Source: an uncultured Paracoccaceae bacterium (GTDB lineage Bacteria; Pseudomonadota; Alphaproteobacteria; Rhodobacterales; Rhodobacteraceae). From it: a stretch of DNA of 42,175 bases. The stretch is taken from NCBI GenBank assembly GCA_938028765.1, contig CALIZF010000028.1:1-42175 (forward strand), in the 5' to 3' direction. The position numbers and the translations under genes are program-made. Positions within the stretch are counted from its first letter, which is position 1. Each line of letters begins with the position of its first letter. Below are positions 16,282 to 25,632 of this stretch, piece after piece. The notes beneath the pieces were generated by a model. The model was not told where the DNA came from, did no database searches, and was given only the letters and a program-made list of their open reading frames with translations.

Positions 16282-17022
16282 ATGGCAGAGTATCAGACGA
16301 TCCGCGGCACCGTCACCGGTGCCCGCGCCGCGCAGATCGACGAGGGCCTGCGCGCCCACATGAACAAGGTCTATGGCCTGATGTCGGTCGGCATGCTGCT
16401 GACGGCCGGCGTCGCCTGGGCCGTCGGCACCGCGCCGGCGCTGACCGCGATCTTCCGCGATCCGGTCACGCTCAGCCCCAACATCCTCGGCTGGATCGTG
16501 ATGTTCGCGCCGCTCGTGATGGTCTTTGCGTTCGGTGCGATGATCAACCGCCTGTCGGCGGCGGCGGCGCAGCTCTTCTTCTACGCCTATGCGGCGGTGA
16601 TGGGCCTGTCGCTGTCTTGGATCTTCGCGGTCTTCACCGGCATCTCCATCGCGCAGACCTTCCTCGTGACCTCGATCGCCTTCGCGGGCCTCAGCCTGTG
16701 GGGCTACACGACGAAGAAGGACCTGTCGGGCTGGGGCACCTTCCTGATGATGGGCGTGATCGGGCTGATCGTCGCCTCGATCATCAACATCTTCCTCGGT
16801 TCGCCCGCGATCATGTTCGCGGTATCGGTCCTCGGCCTGCTGATCTTCGCGGGGCTGACCGCCTACGACACGCAGGCGATCAAGAACGAGTATGTCGAGC
16901 ACGCCACCGCGATGGACCAGGAGTGGCTGGACAAGTCGGCGATCATGGGTGCGCTGCGCCTCTACCTCGACTTCATCAACATGTTCATGTTCCTGCTGCA
17001 ATTCATGGGCAATCGCGAGTAA
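16282..17022 (+). CDS. Bax inhibitor-1/YccA-family membrane protein
   Basis: Start at the ATG at 16282 (MAEYQTIRG) after a good CGGAGG ribosome site. The 246-residue protein has seven hydrophobic helices and the family's typical segments HMNKVYGLMSVGMLLTAG near the N-terminus and AYDTQAIKNEY plus ALRLYLDFINMFMFLLQ near the C-terminus. The family comprises pH-sensitive calcium leak channels and FtsH-interacting proteins. It stands alone and ends at a strong bidirectional terminator. Confidence 0.93.
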   Translation: MAEYQTIRGTVTGARAAQIDEGLRAHMNKVYGLMSVGMLLTAGVAWAVGTAPALTAIFRDPVTLSPNILGWIVMFAPLVMVFAFGAMINRLSAAAAQLFFYAYAAVMGLSLSWIFAVFTGISIAQTFLVTSIAFAGLSLWGYTTKKDLSGWGTFLMMGVIGLIVASIINIFLGSPAIMFAVSVLGLLIFAGLTAYDTQAIKNEYVEHATAMDQEWLDKSAIMGALRLYLDFINMFMFLLQFMGNRE

Positions 17023-17054
17023 TCGCGGCCAAGACGGGACGCCTGATGCGACCG

Positions 17055-17080
17055 GGCCCGGGGAATCCCCGGGCCCTTTG
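17055..17080. terminator. Bidirectional terminator hairpin between convergent genes
   Basis: Perfect 10-bp stem GGGCCCGGGG / CCCCGGGCCC with loop AAT, followed by TTT on the plus strand. It lies between the convergent Bax-inhibitor-1 and glycosyltransferase genes. Confidence 0.8.
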
Positions 17081-17083
17081 CGT

Positions 17084-18169
17084 TCAGCGTGCCGCCGACA
17101 GCGCGGCGTCGTAGACGGCCGCCACCCCCCCGGCCAGCACCGGAAGGCTGAAGCGGCGCGCCTGCACCGCGGCCCCGGCCTGCCCCATCCGCAACCGCAG
17201 TGCGGGATCGCCCGCAAGGCGCAAGATGGCCGCCGCAAGCGCCGCGGGATCGTCCGGCGGCACCAGAAGCCCCGTGGCGCCGTCGTCCACCACTTCGGGC
17301 AGGCCGCCCGTCCGGCTGGCGATCACCGGCAGACCGGCCGCCATCGCCTCGGCCGCGGCCATTCCGAAAGCCTCGGCGCGCGAGGGCTGGACATAGAGGT
17401 CGGCCGCCGCCATGAGCGCGCCCGCGGGCAGGAAGCCCGGCAGCGCCACCGGCGCCCCGGTTGCGGCGATCAGGCGTTCCAGACGCGCGCGCTGCCCGCC
17501 CTCGCCCCCCACGCACACGCGCAGGCCGGGCATCGCGCGGGCCGCCAGGGCGGCGGCGCGGATCAGGACATCCACGCCCTTTTCGGGTTCGAGCCGCGCC
17601 AGCGCGACCGCAACCGGGCCGTCGCCGCCGATCCGCGCCCGCAGCGCGGCGGCCGCTGCGGGATCGGCCGTCGGCCGGGCGACGCCGTTCGGCACGAGCA
17701 CCAGCCGGGCGGGGTCCGCGCCCGCGTCCAGCATCCGGTCGCGGTCGTGCGCCGAGACGACCGTGGTCCGGTGCGCCCACCGGTTCGCGGCCCACGCCGT
17801 GGCCGCCGCCTTGATCCGCGCCGCGCCGACGATCCCGTGGTTGGTATAGACCCGCGCGGCCCCCGGCAGCGCCCGCGCCGCGAACCACAGCAGCGCCGCT
17901 TCGGTGTGGACATGCACGATGGCCGGGGGGTCGGCCGCCTCGGCCGCCAGCGCCCGGCGCAGCGAGGCGGCCGCCGTCGGCAGGTCGGCCTCGATCCGCC
18001 GGAAGGCGCGGCGCGGTAGGACGCCGTCGAACAGGCCCTGACCCGGCCCGTCAGGGGCAAGCATGGCGAAGCGATAGCGCCCCGCCAGCGCCTCGACCAT
18101 CCGCAGCACGGCGAACTCGGCCCCGCCGCGGTTGAGGCACGGCAGAACGTGCAGGACGCGCGGCGTCAT
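17084..18169 (-). CDS. GT4-family glycosyltransferase
   Basis: The ATG at 18169 ([19 protein letters not shown]) overlaps the lpxD stop by four bases. The 361-residue protein has the GT-B fold: N-terminal NRGGAE loop, and C-terminal nucleotide-sugar site with [13 protein letters not shown] and the E-x7-E motif in [14 protein letters not shown], followed by TGGLPEVV. It would transfer a sugar from a nucleotide donor to a lipid or glycan acceptor. Coupling to lpxA-lpxD implies an acceptor in outer-membrane lipid synthesis; donor and acceptor are unknown. Confidence 0.88.
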   Translation of the reverse strand: MTPRVLHVLPCLNRGGAEFAVLRMVEALAGRYRFAMLAPDGPGQGLFDGVLPRRAFRRIEADLPTAAASLRRALAAEAADPPAIVHVHTEAALLWFAARALPGAARVYTNHGIVGAARIKAAATAWAANRWAHRTTVVSAHDRDRMLDAGADPARLVLVPNGVARPTADPAAAAALRARIGGDGPVAVALARLEPEKGVDVLIRAAALAARAMPGLRVCVGGEGGQRARLERLIAATGAPVALPGFLPAGALMAAADLYVQPSRAEAFGMAAAEAMAAGLPVIASRTGGLPEVVDDGATGLLVPPDDPAALAAAILRLAGDPALRLRMGQAGAAVQARRFSLPVLAGGVAAVYDAALSAAR

Positions 18170-19170
18170 TCCTTCCGCGCAAGACGCCGCAGCGCCGCGA
18201 CCTCGCGCCGCCACTGGCGCACCTCGACCGCAGGGCTGCCGCCCCAGGTCTGGCCGGCGGGGATGTCCTTCGTGACGCCCGATTGCGGGGCAAGCGTCAC
18301 ACCCGCGCCGATGGTGACGTGATCGCGGATCGCTGCCTGCCCTGCGACGATGCAGCCGTCGCCCAGCACGGTCCCGCCGGCGATGCCGACCTGCGTCATG
18401 ATCAGGCAGTGCCGCCCGACCTTCACGTTGTGGGCGATGTGCACGAGGTTGTCGAGCTTGGTGCCTGCGCCGATCTCGGTATCCTCGCCGGTGCCGCGGT
18501 CGATGCAGGAATTCGCCCCGACCTCGACCCCGTCGCCAAGGATCACCCGACCGAGCTGCGGCACCTTCAGCGCACCCCGGGGGCCGGGGACATAGCCGAA
18601 CCCGTCGGTGCCAAGGCGCACGCCCGGATGCAGGATCACGCCCGCGCCGAGGATCGCGCAGGCGACGCTGGCCCCGGCCCCGATCCGGCAACCGGGGCCC
18701 AGGACGCAGCCCGCGCCGATCACCGCGGTGGGGCCGACGATGCAGCCCGCGCCGAGTTCCGCCCCCGCGCCGACCACCGCGTTCGGACCGATCTCGACCC
18801 CTGGCCCCAGCACCGCGGCGGGGTGCACCTGCGCCCCCGGTCCGATGCCCGGAACGGGCGCTGGGTCGGGGTGCAGCGCAGCGGCAAGGCGCGCCCAGGC
18901 GGACTTCGGATCGGCCGCGACCAGCAGCGCGCAGGGCGCGTCCGCCATCCCCGGCGGCACGAGGCAGGCCCCCGCCCGTGTCGCCGCCAGATCGGCGGCG
19001 ACCTTCGGCCCGGTGGCGAAAGCCACATCGCCCGGCCCGGCCGCGCGCAGCGGCGCGGCCCCGGTCAGCCGCAGCGCAGGGTCACCCCCCGCCAGCGCCG
19101 CGCCCGTCAGAGCCGCCGCCTCGGCCAGCGTCAGGCCCGGGCCGGGCGGGTAGAACCGCGGGTCGGGCAC
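18166..19170 (-). CDS. lpxD: LpxD-type UDP-3-O-acyl-glucosamine N-acyltransferase
   Basis: 334 residues: an N-terminal uridine-binding domain (about 1-100) followed by left-handed beta-helix hexapeptide repeats (about 108-300). Family-specific residues are present: DGFGY (189-193) and HIAHNV with catalytic-type His247. It adds the second hydroxyacyl chain, to the 2-amino group, in lipid A synthesis. The gene begins one base after lpxA, but the usual bamA, fabZ and lpxI neighbours are missing, so it could be a second, specialised copy. Confidence 0.88.
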   Translation of the reverse strand: MPDPRFYPPGPGLTLAEAAALTGAALAGGDPALRLTGAAPLRAAGPGDVAFATGPKVAADLAATRAGACLVPPGMADAPCALLVAADPKSAWARLAAALHPDPAPVPGIGPGAQVHPAAVLGPGVEIGPNAVVGAGAELGAGCIVGPTAVIGAGCVLGPGCRIGAGASVACAILGAGVILHPGVRLGTDGFGYVPGPRGALKVPQLGRVILGDGVEVGANSCIDRGTGEDTEIGAGTKLDNLVHIAHNVKVGRHCLIMTQVGIAGGTVLGDGCIVAGQAAIRDHVTIGAGVTLAPQSGVTKDIPAGQTWGGSPAVEVRQWRREVAALRRLARKE

Positions 19171-19171
19171 C

Positions 19172-19975
19172 TCAGCGCGCGCCCACGATCGCCCGCCGGC
19201 TGTCGGCGCGGATGAAATCGACGATCATCATCACCTCCGGGCTGTCGGAATAGGCGGCCGCCGCGCGCTCGACCCGCTCGGCGAAGGGGTGGGTCTTGTC
19301 CTCGAAGATGTCGTGATAGCCCGCCCGCAGCGTGTTGATCGCCTCGCGCGGCAGGCCCGCGCGCTTGATCCCGACCAGGTTCAGCCCGCCCAGCCGCGCC
19401 CGGTTGCCGAGCACGGAACCGAAGGGGATCACATCCGCCTCGACCGCCGCGCAGCCGCCGATGAAGGCATGGGCGCCGATGCGGCAGAACTGGTGGACGC
19501 CCGCCAGGCCACCGACGATGGCGTTCCGCCCGACCGTGACGTGACCGGCAAGCGCGCAGTTCGCGGTCAGGATCACCCCGTCCTCCAGCACGCAGTCGTG
19601 GCCCACATGCGCCGCGCACATCACCAGCGCCCGGTCGCCCACGACCGTCCGGCCGCCCCCGAGCTGCGTGCCGCGATGGATCGAGGCGTGCTCGCGGATG
19701 GTGCAGTCCGCACCGATCGTCAGCGACGTGCCCTCGCCGGGGTCGCGCAGATGCTGCGGCGGCCCGCCGAGCACGACGAAGGGATGCACGACCGTGCGCG
19801 CCCCAAGCGTCGTCCGCCCCTCGACCACCACATGGCTGATCAGCCGCACGCCCTCGGCCAGCACCGCCTCGGGGCCGACGCGGCAGAACGGGCCGACCTC
19901 GACCCCCGCCCCGAGGGTCGCGCCGTCCTCGACGATGGCCGTCGGGTGGATGCGGTGGGGCAGGGCGTCGGTCAT
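19172..19975 (-). CDS. lpxA: LpxA-type UDP-sugar O/N-acyltransferase
   Basis: Start at the ATG at 19975 ([15 protein letters not shown]). The 267-residue protein is close to the usual LpxA length and has continuous hexapeptide repeats, the catalytic region AHVGHDC (His123, His126), [24 protein letters not shown], and the C-terminal helical domain with [10 protein letters not shown]. It acylates the 3-position of UDP-GlcNAc, or of the 3-amino analogue when GnnA/GnnB are present. Those two enzymes are encoded about 1.5 kb away, so an amide product is possible here. Confidence 0.88.
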   Translation of the reverse strand: MTDALPHRIHPTAIVEDGATLGAGVEVGPFCRVGPEAVLAEGVRLISHVVVEGRTTLGARTVVHPFVVLGGPPQHLRDPGEGTSLTIGADCTIREHASIHRGTQLGGGRTVVGDRALVMCAAHVGHDCVLEDGVILTANCALAGHVTVGRNAIVGGLAGVHQFCRIGAHAFIGGCAAVEADVIPFGSVLGNRARLGGLNLVGIKRAGLPREAINTLRAGYHDIFEDKTHPFAERVERAAAAYSDSPEVMMIVDFIRADSRRAIVGAR

Positions 19976-20413
19976 GGGCAGGGTCCTCTGGATTGCGCGG
20001 GACAGAACCATGCGCCCGCGGGCGCATCAAGGCCCGGGCGCGGCCGCACCGGACGGGTTTCCGCCGAGTGCGCTCACCCCCCTGCAACGCGACCATGCAC
20101 CGCCCGCCGCCGCCGGCTTGCGGACAGGGCTGCGGGTTCCGCCCCGCGGCGGACTTCGCCGGCCCGGCCAGGCCCGCCCGCCCGCCGGGGACCCCGACCC
20201 CGACCACCGTCACGAGACGGCCCGAACCGGACCGGTGCAGGCGCCGACCGGACCGTCCTGCCTCACCCGCGCTTCACCTTGTCGGAAATACTCCGCAGGG
20301 GGGTGAGCCGCACCGCGGCGAGGGGGGGCGCGAAGCCCCCCCTGCACGACCCGGGCGCGGCCGACGGCGCAGGCGCGCTTGCGGGCGGCGGCGCGGCGCG
20401 GTAGGGGCGCACC
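19976..20413. other. 438-bp intergenic region between lpxA and the SDR gene
   Basis: This divergent region holds no convincing gene. Its right part contains a dispersed repeat with hairpin (20273-20342). The left part should carry the lpxA promoter but I see no clear -35/-10 pair. The many long frames crossing it have the Arg/Pro-rich composition of non-coding GC-rich DNA. Confidence 0.6.
20273..20342 (+). repeat. Dispersed Rhodobacteraceae intergenic repeat, copy 1
   Basis: Begins TTCACCTTGTCGGAAATACT, closely matching copy 2 at 41504 (TTCATCTTGTCTCAAATACT), then a G-rich stretch and an 8-bp hairpin (20322-20329 with 20335-20342, loop GCGAA). Both copies lie between genes and end in a GC hairpin. 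I recall similar CTTGTC..AAATACTCC repeats across Rhodobacteraceae genomes; function is unknown. Confidence 0.7.
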
Positions 20414-21367
20414 ATGCGGGTTCTGATCACCGGGGCGACGGGCTGCGTCGCACAGTACCTGACGCGCGAGCTTCTGGCGCAGACCGACTGGCACCTCGTG
20501 CTTCTGTCGCGCGATGCCGCGCGCATCCCGGTTCCCGACGGTGCCGCGGGGCGGGTCACCGCCGCCTCGGGCCGGCTGCACGAACCCGACAGCTACGGCG
20601 CGGCGCTGCAGGGGATCGATGCCGCGGCGCTCGTCGCCACCGCCTGGGGCGGGCCGCTGGCCTATGCGACCACGGTCGCGGGCAACGCCCGGCTGGCCGA
20701 TCTGCTGATCGCGGGCGGGTGCCGGCATGTCGTCTATTTCTCGTCGGCGAGCGTGCTGGGCCGGCAGGGCGAGCTGAACCCGGTCGCGGCCCGGCTTGGC
20801 ACCGACTACATCCGCACGAAATACCAGCTGGTCGAGGCGATGGAGCCGAAGGCGGACCGGGCGCGCATCTCGGGCATCTTTCCGACCGTCGTGATGGGCG
20901 GGCAGACCGGGGACGACCCGATGCCGCTGTCGGAACTGGCCAAGCTTCTTCTGAAGATCCGCCCCTGGCACTGGCTGATCGCGCGCGTCACCGCCGAAGG
21001 GCGGTTCAACGTCACCCATGCGGCCGACATCGCCGCCACGGTGCGCCGGCTGATCGAGGGGGCGGGCGCGCGCGCGGGCGGCGGGGCCGAGCGGCACATC
21101 CTGGGCCTGCCGCCCGCGCGGGCGGGCGACATGATCGCCGAGGTTCTGGCGGCGGCGGGGCGGCGGCACCGGCCTTGGCTGCGGCTGACCCCGCGCAACG
21201 CCGGGGCGGTGATCCGCGCCTTCCGGCTGCCGATCACGCCGTGGGACCGCTGGTGCATGGAGAACCCCGACCAGGGCTACGACATGGCGATCGGTCCCGA
21301 CGCCTTCGGCGCGCCAGTGGCGATGCCGAACCTCACCGCCGGCCTGCGGATGATCGGCTACCGCTGA
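20414..21367 (+). CDS. NAD(P)-dependent epimerase/dehydratase (extended SDR)
   Basis: 317 residues. N-terminal nucleotide-binding segment MRVLITGATGCVAQYLTREL (a variant of TGxxGxxG with Ala at the last position), strand-end VVYFSSASVLG and the catalytic YxxxK in YIRTKYQLVE. The C-terminal half is a substrate-binding domain with no recognised specificity. The second glycine to alanine change may alter cofactor preference. It lies alone on the plus strand within the glycolipid locus, so a nucleotide-sugar or lipid-linked substrate is plausible. Confidence 0.8.
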   Translation: MRVLITGATGCVAQYLTRELLAQTDWHLVLLSRDAARIPVPDGAAGRVTAASGRLHEPDSYGAALQGIDAAALVATAWGGPLAYATTVAGNARLADLLIAGGCRHVVYFSSASVLGRQGELNPVAARLGTDYIRTKYQLVEAMEPKADRARISGIFPTVVMGGQTGDDPMPLSELAKLLLKIRPWHWLIARVTAEGRFNVTHAADIAATVRRLIEGAGARAGGGAERHILGLPPARAGDMIAEVLAAAGRRHRPWLRLTPRNAGAVIRAFRLPITPWDRWCMENPDQGYDMAIGPDAFGAPVAMPNLTAGLRMIGYR

Positions 21368-21433
21368 CCGGGTGCCCTACGGCGGCCGCGCCCTTGCGCC
21401 GCGCCTGCGGCCGCGCCGGCCTTGCGCGGCGCG

Positions 21434-22576
21434 CTATTCCGCAGCGTCGCGCAGCCCGGCGAAGCTGCGGACGGCGGCGATCACCGCGCCCACCTCGGCA
21501 TCCGTCAGGTAGGGGTGCATCGGCAGGCACAGAAGGGTGTCGCCCCAGGCTTCGGTCGCCGCAAGGCCCGCGGGATCGCGCGGGAAGTGCGCGTATCCCG
21601 GTTGCCGGTGCGTCGGCACCTTGTAGTAGGCGACCGACGGTATGCCGGCTGCCGCAAGGTGCGCCGCCAGCGCGTCGCGCGCCGGCGAGCGGACGGCGTA
21701 ATAGGACCAGCAGGGCACGTCGCCCGCGCGGAAACCCGGCACCGTCACCGCGTCGGCGAGTTCGGCGGCATAACGCGCGCCGATCCGGCGGCGGGCCGCG
21801 ACCTCGGCGTCGTAGATGTCGAGCTTGGCCAGCAGCACCGCCGCCTGGATTGTGTCGAGGCGCGAATTGGTGCCGACGCGGACGTGGTTCGTGTAGCTGC
21901 CCTCGGTGCCGTGATGCGCGACCGACCGCGCGGCGGCCGCGAGGACCGGATCGCGCACGAAGACCGCCCCGCCGTCGCCCCAACAGCCGAGCGCCTTCGA
22001 CGGGTAGAAGGACGTCGCAGCGCCGTCGCCGAAGGTGCAGCACTTGGCGCCCCCGCTTTCGGACCCCAGCGAATGCGCGCCGTCGGTGAAGAACATCAGC
22101 CCCGCCTCTGCGCAGAGCCGCCCGAGGGCCGCATGGTCGGCCGGAACCGCGAAGAGATCGACCGCGATCACCGCCCGGGGGCGCAGGCGGCCCTCGGCCC
22201 GCACGGCGTCCAGGGCGCGGGCGACGCTGGCGGGATCGATCACGCCCGTCGCAGGCTCCACGTCGCAGAACACGGGCGTGGCGCCGGTCAGCGCCACCGC
22301 GCCGGCGGTGGCGACGAAGGTCAGCGAGGGCACGAACACCGCATCCCCCGGCCCGATGCCGGCGGCGCGGATCAGGATCTGGATCGCGTCGGTGCCGTTG
22401 GCGCAGGCGACGGTATGGATCCCGCCGCCGAGCCAGTCCGACAGCCGGTCCTCGAGCATGCGCACCGCCGGGCCGTTCACGAAGGCGCCCGAGGCGACCA
22501 CGGCGGCGATGGCGGCCGACACGGCCGGTTCCAGCGCCGCGCGCTGGCGTTCGAGATCGACCATGCGGATCGTCAT
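21434..22576 (-). CDS. gnnB: DegT/DnrJ/EryC1 PLP aminotransferase, GnnB-like
   Basis: 380 residues of the sugar aminotransferase fold: ACANGTDAIQ (phosphate-binding), FTDGAHSLGS with the PLP-pyridine Asp165, and the Schiff-base lysine Lys194 in SFYPSKALGCWGDGG. The gene overlaps the upstream dehydrogenase by four bases. In Acidithiobacillus GnnA and GnnB convert UDP-GlcNAc to UDP-GlcNAc3N and lie between lpxA and lpxB, a context echoed here. The alternative is a WbpE/WlbC-type enzyme for O-antigen 2,3-diamino sugars. The class is certain; the GnnB role is inference. Confidence 0.75.
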   Translation of the reverse strand: MTIRMVDLERQRAALEPAVSAAIAAVVASGAFVNGPAVRMLEDRLSDWLGGGIHTVACANGTDAIQILIRAAGIGPGDAVFVPSLTFVATAGAVALTGATPVFCDVEPATGVIDPASVARALDAVRAEGRLRPRAVIAVDLFAVPADHAALGRLCAEAGLMFFTDGAHSLGSESGGAKCCTFGDGAATSFYPSKALGCWGDGGAVFVRDPVLAAAARSVAHHGTEGSYTNHVRVGTNSRLDTIQAAVLLAKLDIYDAEVAARRRIGARYAAELADAVTVPGFRAGDVPCWSYYAVRSPARDALAAHLAAAGIPSVAYYKVPTHRQPGYAHFPRDPAGLAATEAWGDTLLCLPMHPYLTDAEVGAVIAAVRSFAGLRDAAE

Positions 22577-23565
22577 GCGGATGTCTCCTCCAGGGCCGCG
22601 GTGTCGGGGATGCGCCCGCGCTGGCCGTCCACCGCGGCCAGCACGCGCAGCACGTCCAGCCCCTCGGCCACGTCGGCGCGCGGGACGGCGCCGGTGGCGA
22701 TGCAGGTCAGGAAGTGCCGCTGTTCTGCTTCCAGCGGCAGGGTTTCGGCCAGCGGCACGAACTCGGGTTCCACGCCCTCGACCCGGATCGCGCCGTCGGT
22801 CTGGTGGATCCGGTGGCGGTAGATGGCCAGCTTGCGGTCCCAGGGTTCGAGATCGTCGTAGACCGCCATCCCCGCCTCGCCGATCACGGTGAAGCGGCGG
22901 TCGCGCCTGGGCGACAGGCGGCTGATGAAGCTGTGCGACCGGATACCCGATGGAAAGGTCAGGTGCAGGTGGGCGAAGTCCGGTGCCGCGGTCAGCACCG
23001 CGGTGCCTTCGAGATGCGCCCGGACCGGCAGCTCGCGGGTGACGGCCAGAAGCATCGACAGGTCGTGCGGGGCGATGTCCCAGAGCGCATCGGTCTGCTG
23101 GAAGAACTTGCCCAGCCCGATCCGCGTCGTGTGGATGTAGCGCACCCGGCCGAGCGCCCCGGCCCGCACCAGCGCCTCCAGCGCCTCGAACGCCGGGTGG
23201 AACCGCAGGAGGTGGCCGGTCATCGCCACGACGCCCGCCGCACGGGCGGCAGCGACGATCGCCTCGGCCCCGGCGATGTCCAGCGACATCGGCTTTTCGA
23301 CCAGCAGGTGCTTGCCCGCGCGCAGCACGTCGAGCGCGACCTGCGCGTGCCGATGCGGCGGCAGGGCCAAGATGATGCCGTCGATGCCGGGATCGGCCAG
23401 CATCGCCTCGGGCGACAGCGCGGGCACGCCGAACTCGGCGCCGGTGCGGCTGCGGCGGCCCTCGTCGGCGTCAGCCACCGCGGCCAGCGCGCCGAGGCCC
23501 GCAGCCGTGCGGATATGGTTCCGCCCCCAGTCGCCGCAGCCGACGACGCCGATGCGTGCGGTCAT
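22573..23565 (-). CDS. gnnA: Gfo/Idh/MocA NAD-dependent sugar dehydrogenase, GnnA-like
   Basis: 330 residues. N-terminal Rossmann motif IGVVGCGDWGRNH, the EKP motif in HLLVEKPMSLD, and a C-terminal alpha/beta domain with WDIAPHDLSML. This is the pattern of WlbA/WbpB/GnnA enzymes that oxidise the 3-hydroxyl of a UDP-GlcNAc-type sugar to a 3-keto sugar. It is the first gene of a two-gene unit with the aminotransferase, together making a 3-amino sugar. Divergent from the five-gene glycolipid operon across 208 bases. Specific substrate is inferred. Confidence 0.78.
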   Translation of the reverse strand: MTARIGVVGCGDWGRNHIRTAAGLGALAAVADADEGRRSRTGAEFGVPALSPEAMLADPGIDGIILALPPHRHAQVALDVLRAGKHLLVEKPMSLDIAGAEAIVAAARAAGVVAMTGHLLRFHPAFEALEALVRAGALGRVRYIHTTRIGLGKFFQQTDALWDIAPHDLSMLLAVTRELPVRAHLEGTAVLTAAPDFAHLHLTFPSGIRSHSFISRLSPRRDRRFTVIGEAGMAVYDDLEPWDRKLAIYRHRIHQTDGAIRVEGVEPEFVPLAETLPLEAEQRHFLTCIATGAVPRADVAEGLDVLRVLAAVDGQRGRIPDTAALEETSA

Positions 23566-23773
23566 GCCCTTGCCCCTCGTGCCCTGCGCGCAGGCAGACG
23601 CCGGCGCGTGCGCGCCACCCGCGCAGCCAGCGTCGATGTGGACCGGTGCCCCGCCCGCCGCAATCCCCGCGGCAGGTGACGCAGCGTCGCCGCCGCACCT
23701 TTCCGCCGGGTCTGAAACGCAGCGTGAACGGGCGCGCCTTGCGGCAGGGGGCCGGCATCCCTATTCCCGGCCC

Positions 23774-24493
23774 ATGGCCGAAGCCCCCTGGTTCCTGCCC
23801 GAGATCCACGACCTGCATCCCCTGATGCAGGACCGGCTGGATGCCCTGATGGCGTTGTTCCCGCCCGCCGCCGCGGGCCGGATCGCGTTTTCCGTGGTGC
23901 CCGACTGGCAAGGCCGCGCGGCGCTTGCGGGCGATCCGGCCTTCGCAGCGCGGCTTGCGGCGCTGCCCGGGGCGCTGGTCCTGCACGGGTTCACGCATTC
24001 GCTGGGGCCGTCGCTGGCCGACTGGCTGGTCTACGGCCACGACAACCGCAGCGAGTTCCGCCGCCTGTCCGCGACCGAGGCGGCGCGGCGGATCGCGGCG
24101 GGGCTGGCGGCCTTCGCCGCGGCGGGCCTGCCGCGGCCGCGCTGGTTCTGCGCGCCGCGCTGGCAGCAGTCGGCCGCGACGGGGCCAGTGCTCGCGGCGG
24201 CGGGATTCGCGGGCTGGATGACCGGGGCGGCGCTGGTCGCGGCGGACGGGCGGCGGGCCGCCTTGCCGGCCCTGAACTTCGACGAGGGCGAGCGGGGCTG
24301 GAAGGTGGCCCTGGCCGCCCTGCCGCGGCGGCTGCGCATCCCGCGCCTTCTGGCGGCGCGGCGGCCGTTCCGCTTCGTGCTGCATCCCGGCGACCTCGAT
24401 CGGCCCTGGCTCGTGGCCGAGATCCGGGCGCTGTCCGACCGGCTGGCGCGCGAGGGCTGGCGCGCGCGCAGCCTCGACGAGGCCGCGCCGTGA
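23774..24493 (+). CDS. DUF2334/polysaccharide deacetylase-like protein
   Basis: 239 residues starting MAEAPWFLPEIHDLHPLMQ. IHDLHP, FSVVPDWQG and VLHGFTHSLG reproduce the DUF2334/NodB-like barrel with a putative metal-binding Asp/His set; FVLHPGDL near the C-terminus is the last conserved strand. Such enzymes remove acetyl groups from N-acetyl-sugars. It is the first gene of a tightly coupled five-gene operon (GTGA overlap with the next gene), so a deacetylation step on a lipid-linked or nucleotide sugar is suggested. No signal peptide is seen, so it acts in the cytoplasm. Confidence 0.75.
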   Translation: MAEAPWFLPEIHDLHPLMQDRLDALMALFPPAAAGRIAFSVVPDWQGRAALAGDPAFAARLAALPGALVLHGFTHSLGPSLADWLVYGHDNRSEFRRLSATEAARRIAAGLAAFAAAGLPRPRWFCAPRWQQSAATGPVLAAAGFAGWMTGAALVAADGRRAALPALNFDEGERGWKVALAALPRRLRIPRLLAARRPFRFVLHPGDLDRPWLVAEIRALSDRLAREGWRARSLDEAAP

Positions 24494-25632
24494 TCCTCTT
24501 CCTGTCGAACGGCCACGGCGAGGACGAGATCGGCGGGCGCATCCACGATGCGCTGGGGCTGCCGGCGACCGCCTGGGCGATGGTGGGCCACGGGGGCGCC
24601 TGGGCGCGGCGGGGCGTGCCGCTGATCGGCCCGGCGCAGCACCTGCCGTCCGAGGGGTTCGGCATGCTCAGCCTGCCGCAGTTCTGGCGCGACCTGCGCG
24701 CAGGCTGGATCGGGGCCTGCCTGCGGCAGGCGGCCTTCGCCCGGCGGCTCGCGGGGTTCCGCCTCGCCGTGGCCGTGGGCGATGTGGTGCCGCTGGCCGC
24801 GGCGCTCATGGCACGCCTGCCCGTCGCCTTCGTCAGCACCGCGAAATCGGCCTGGTATGCCCCCCGGCCGGATGCGGAGCCGGGGCCAGGCACGGGCCAC
24901 GATGCGCTGGATCACCGGCTGATGCGGCGGGCGCGGGCGGTCTTTCCGCGCGACGGCCTGACGGCGGCGCGCCTTGCCGTGGCGGGGGTGCCCTGCGACG
25001 ACTGCGGCAACCCGATGATGGACGGGCTCGACCCGCAGGACCCCGCGGCGCTGTGCCCGCCGGGCGAGGCGGCCGCGGCCCTGTTGCCGGGCAGCCGGGC
25101 CGACGCGGCGGCGAACGCCCGCCTTTTGCTGGACGCGGCGGCGCGGCTGCCGGGCGTGCGGGCGCTGGTGGCCGCCGCGCCGGGGCTCGAGGCGGCGCAG
25201 GCGGTGCCGGCGGGCTGGACGCCCGACCGTTGGGATGCCCCCGTCGCGGAGCCGCACCTCGCGCTGCGCCACGCGGGCGGCGCGCGGGCGCTGATCGTGA
25301 CGGGGCGCTTCGCCGACTGCCTGCACGCCGCCACGGTTGCCGTCGGCATGGCGGGCACCGCGAACGAACAGGCCGCGGGCCTCGGCCTGCCGCTGGTCGC
25401 GGTGCCCGGGACGGGCAACCAGGGCGCCGCCTTCGTGGCGATGAAGGCGCGTTACTTCGGCCCCGCCGCCGTAACCGCCGGCCGCGATCCCGCGGCCATC
25501 GCGGCCGCCGTCCGCCGACTTCTGTCCGACCCCGCCGCACGGGCGGCCATGGCGGCGGCGGGCCGCGCGCGGATGGGGCCGCCGGGCGCGGCCGCCTGCA
25601 TCGCGGCGCGGATCCGGGGCCTCCTCGCATGA
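24490..25632 (+). CDS. Lipid-A-disaccharide-synthase-related glycosyltransferase (TIGR03492-like)
   Basis: 380 residues from a GTG start that overlaps the deacetylase stop (GTGA). It begins ILFLSNGHGEDEIGGRIHD, the hallmark of the LpxB-related family known from cyanobacteria and Deinococcus, and has the GT19-like elements ALLPGSRADA and VGMAGTANEQAAGLGLPLV for donor binding. The family's function is not established; some members occur in bacteria without LPS. Stop overlaps the GT2 start (ATGA). Confidence 0.75.
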   Translation: MILFLSNGHGEDEIGGRIHDALGLPATAWAMVGHGGAWARRGVPLIGPAQHLPSEGFGMLSLPQFWRDLRAGWIGACLRQAAFARRLAGFRLAVAVGDVVPLAAALMARLPVAFVSTAKSAWYAPRPDAEPGPGTGHDALDHRLMRRARAVFPRDGLTAARLAVAGVPCDDCGNPMMDGLDPQDPAALCPPGEAAAALLPGSRADAAANARLLLDAAARLPGVRALVAAAPGLEAAQAVPAGWTPDRWDAPVAEPHLALRHAGGARALIVTGRFADCLHAATVAVGMAGTANEQAAGLGLPLVAVPGTGNQGAAFVAMKARYFGPAAVTAGRDPAAIAAAVRRLLSDPAARAAMAAAGRARMGPPGAAACIAARIRGLLA

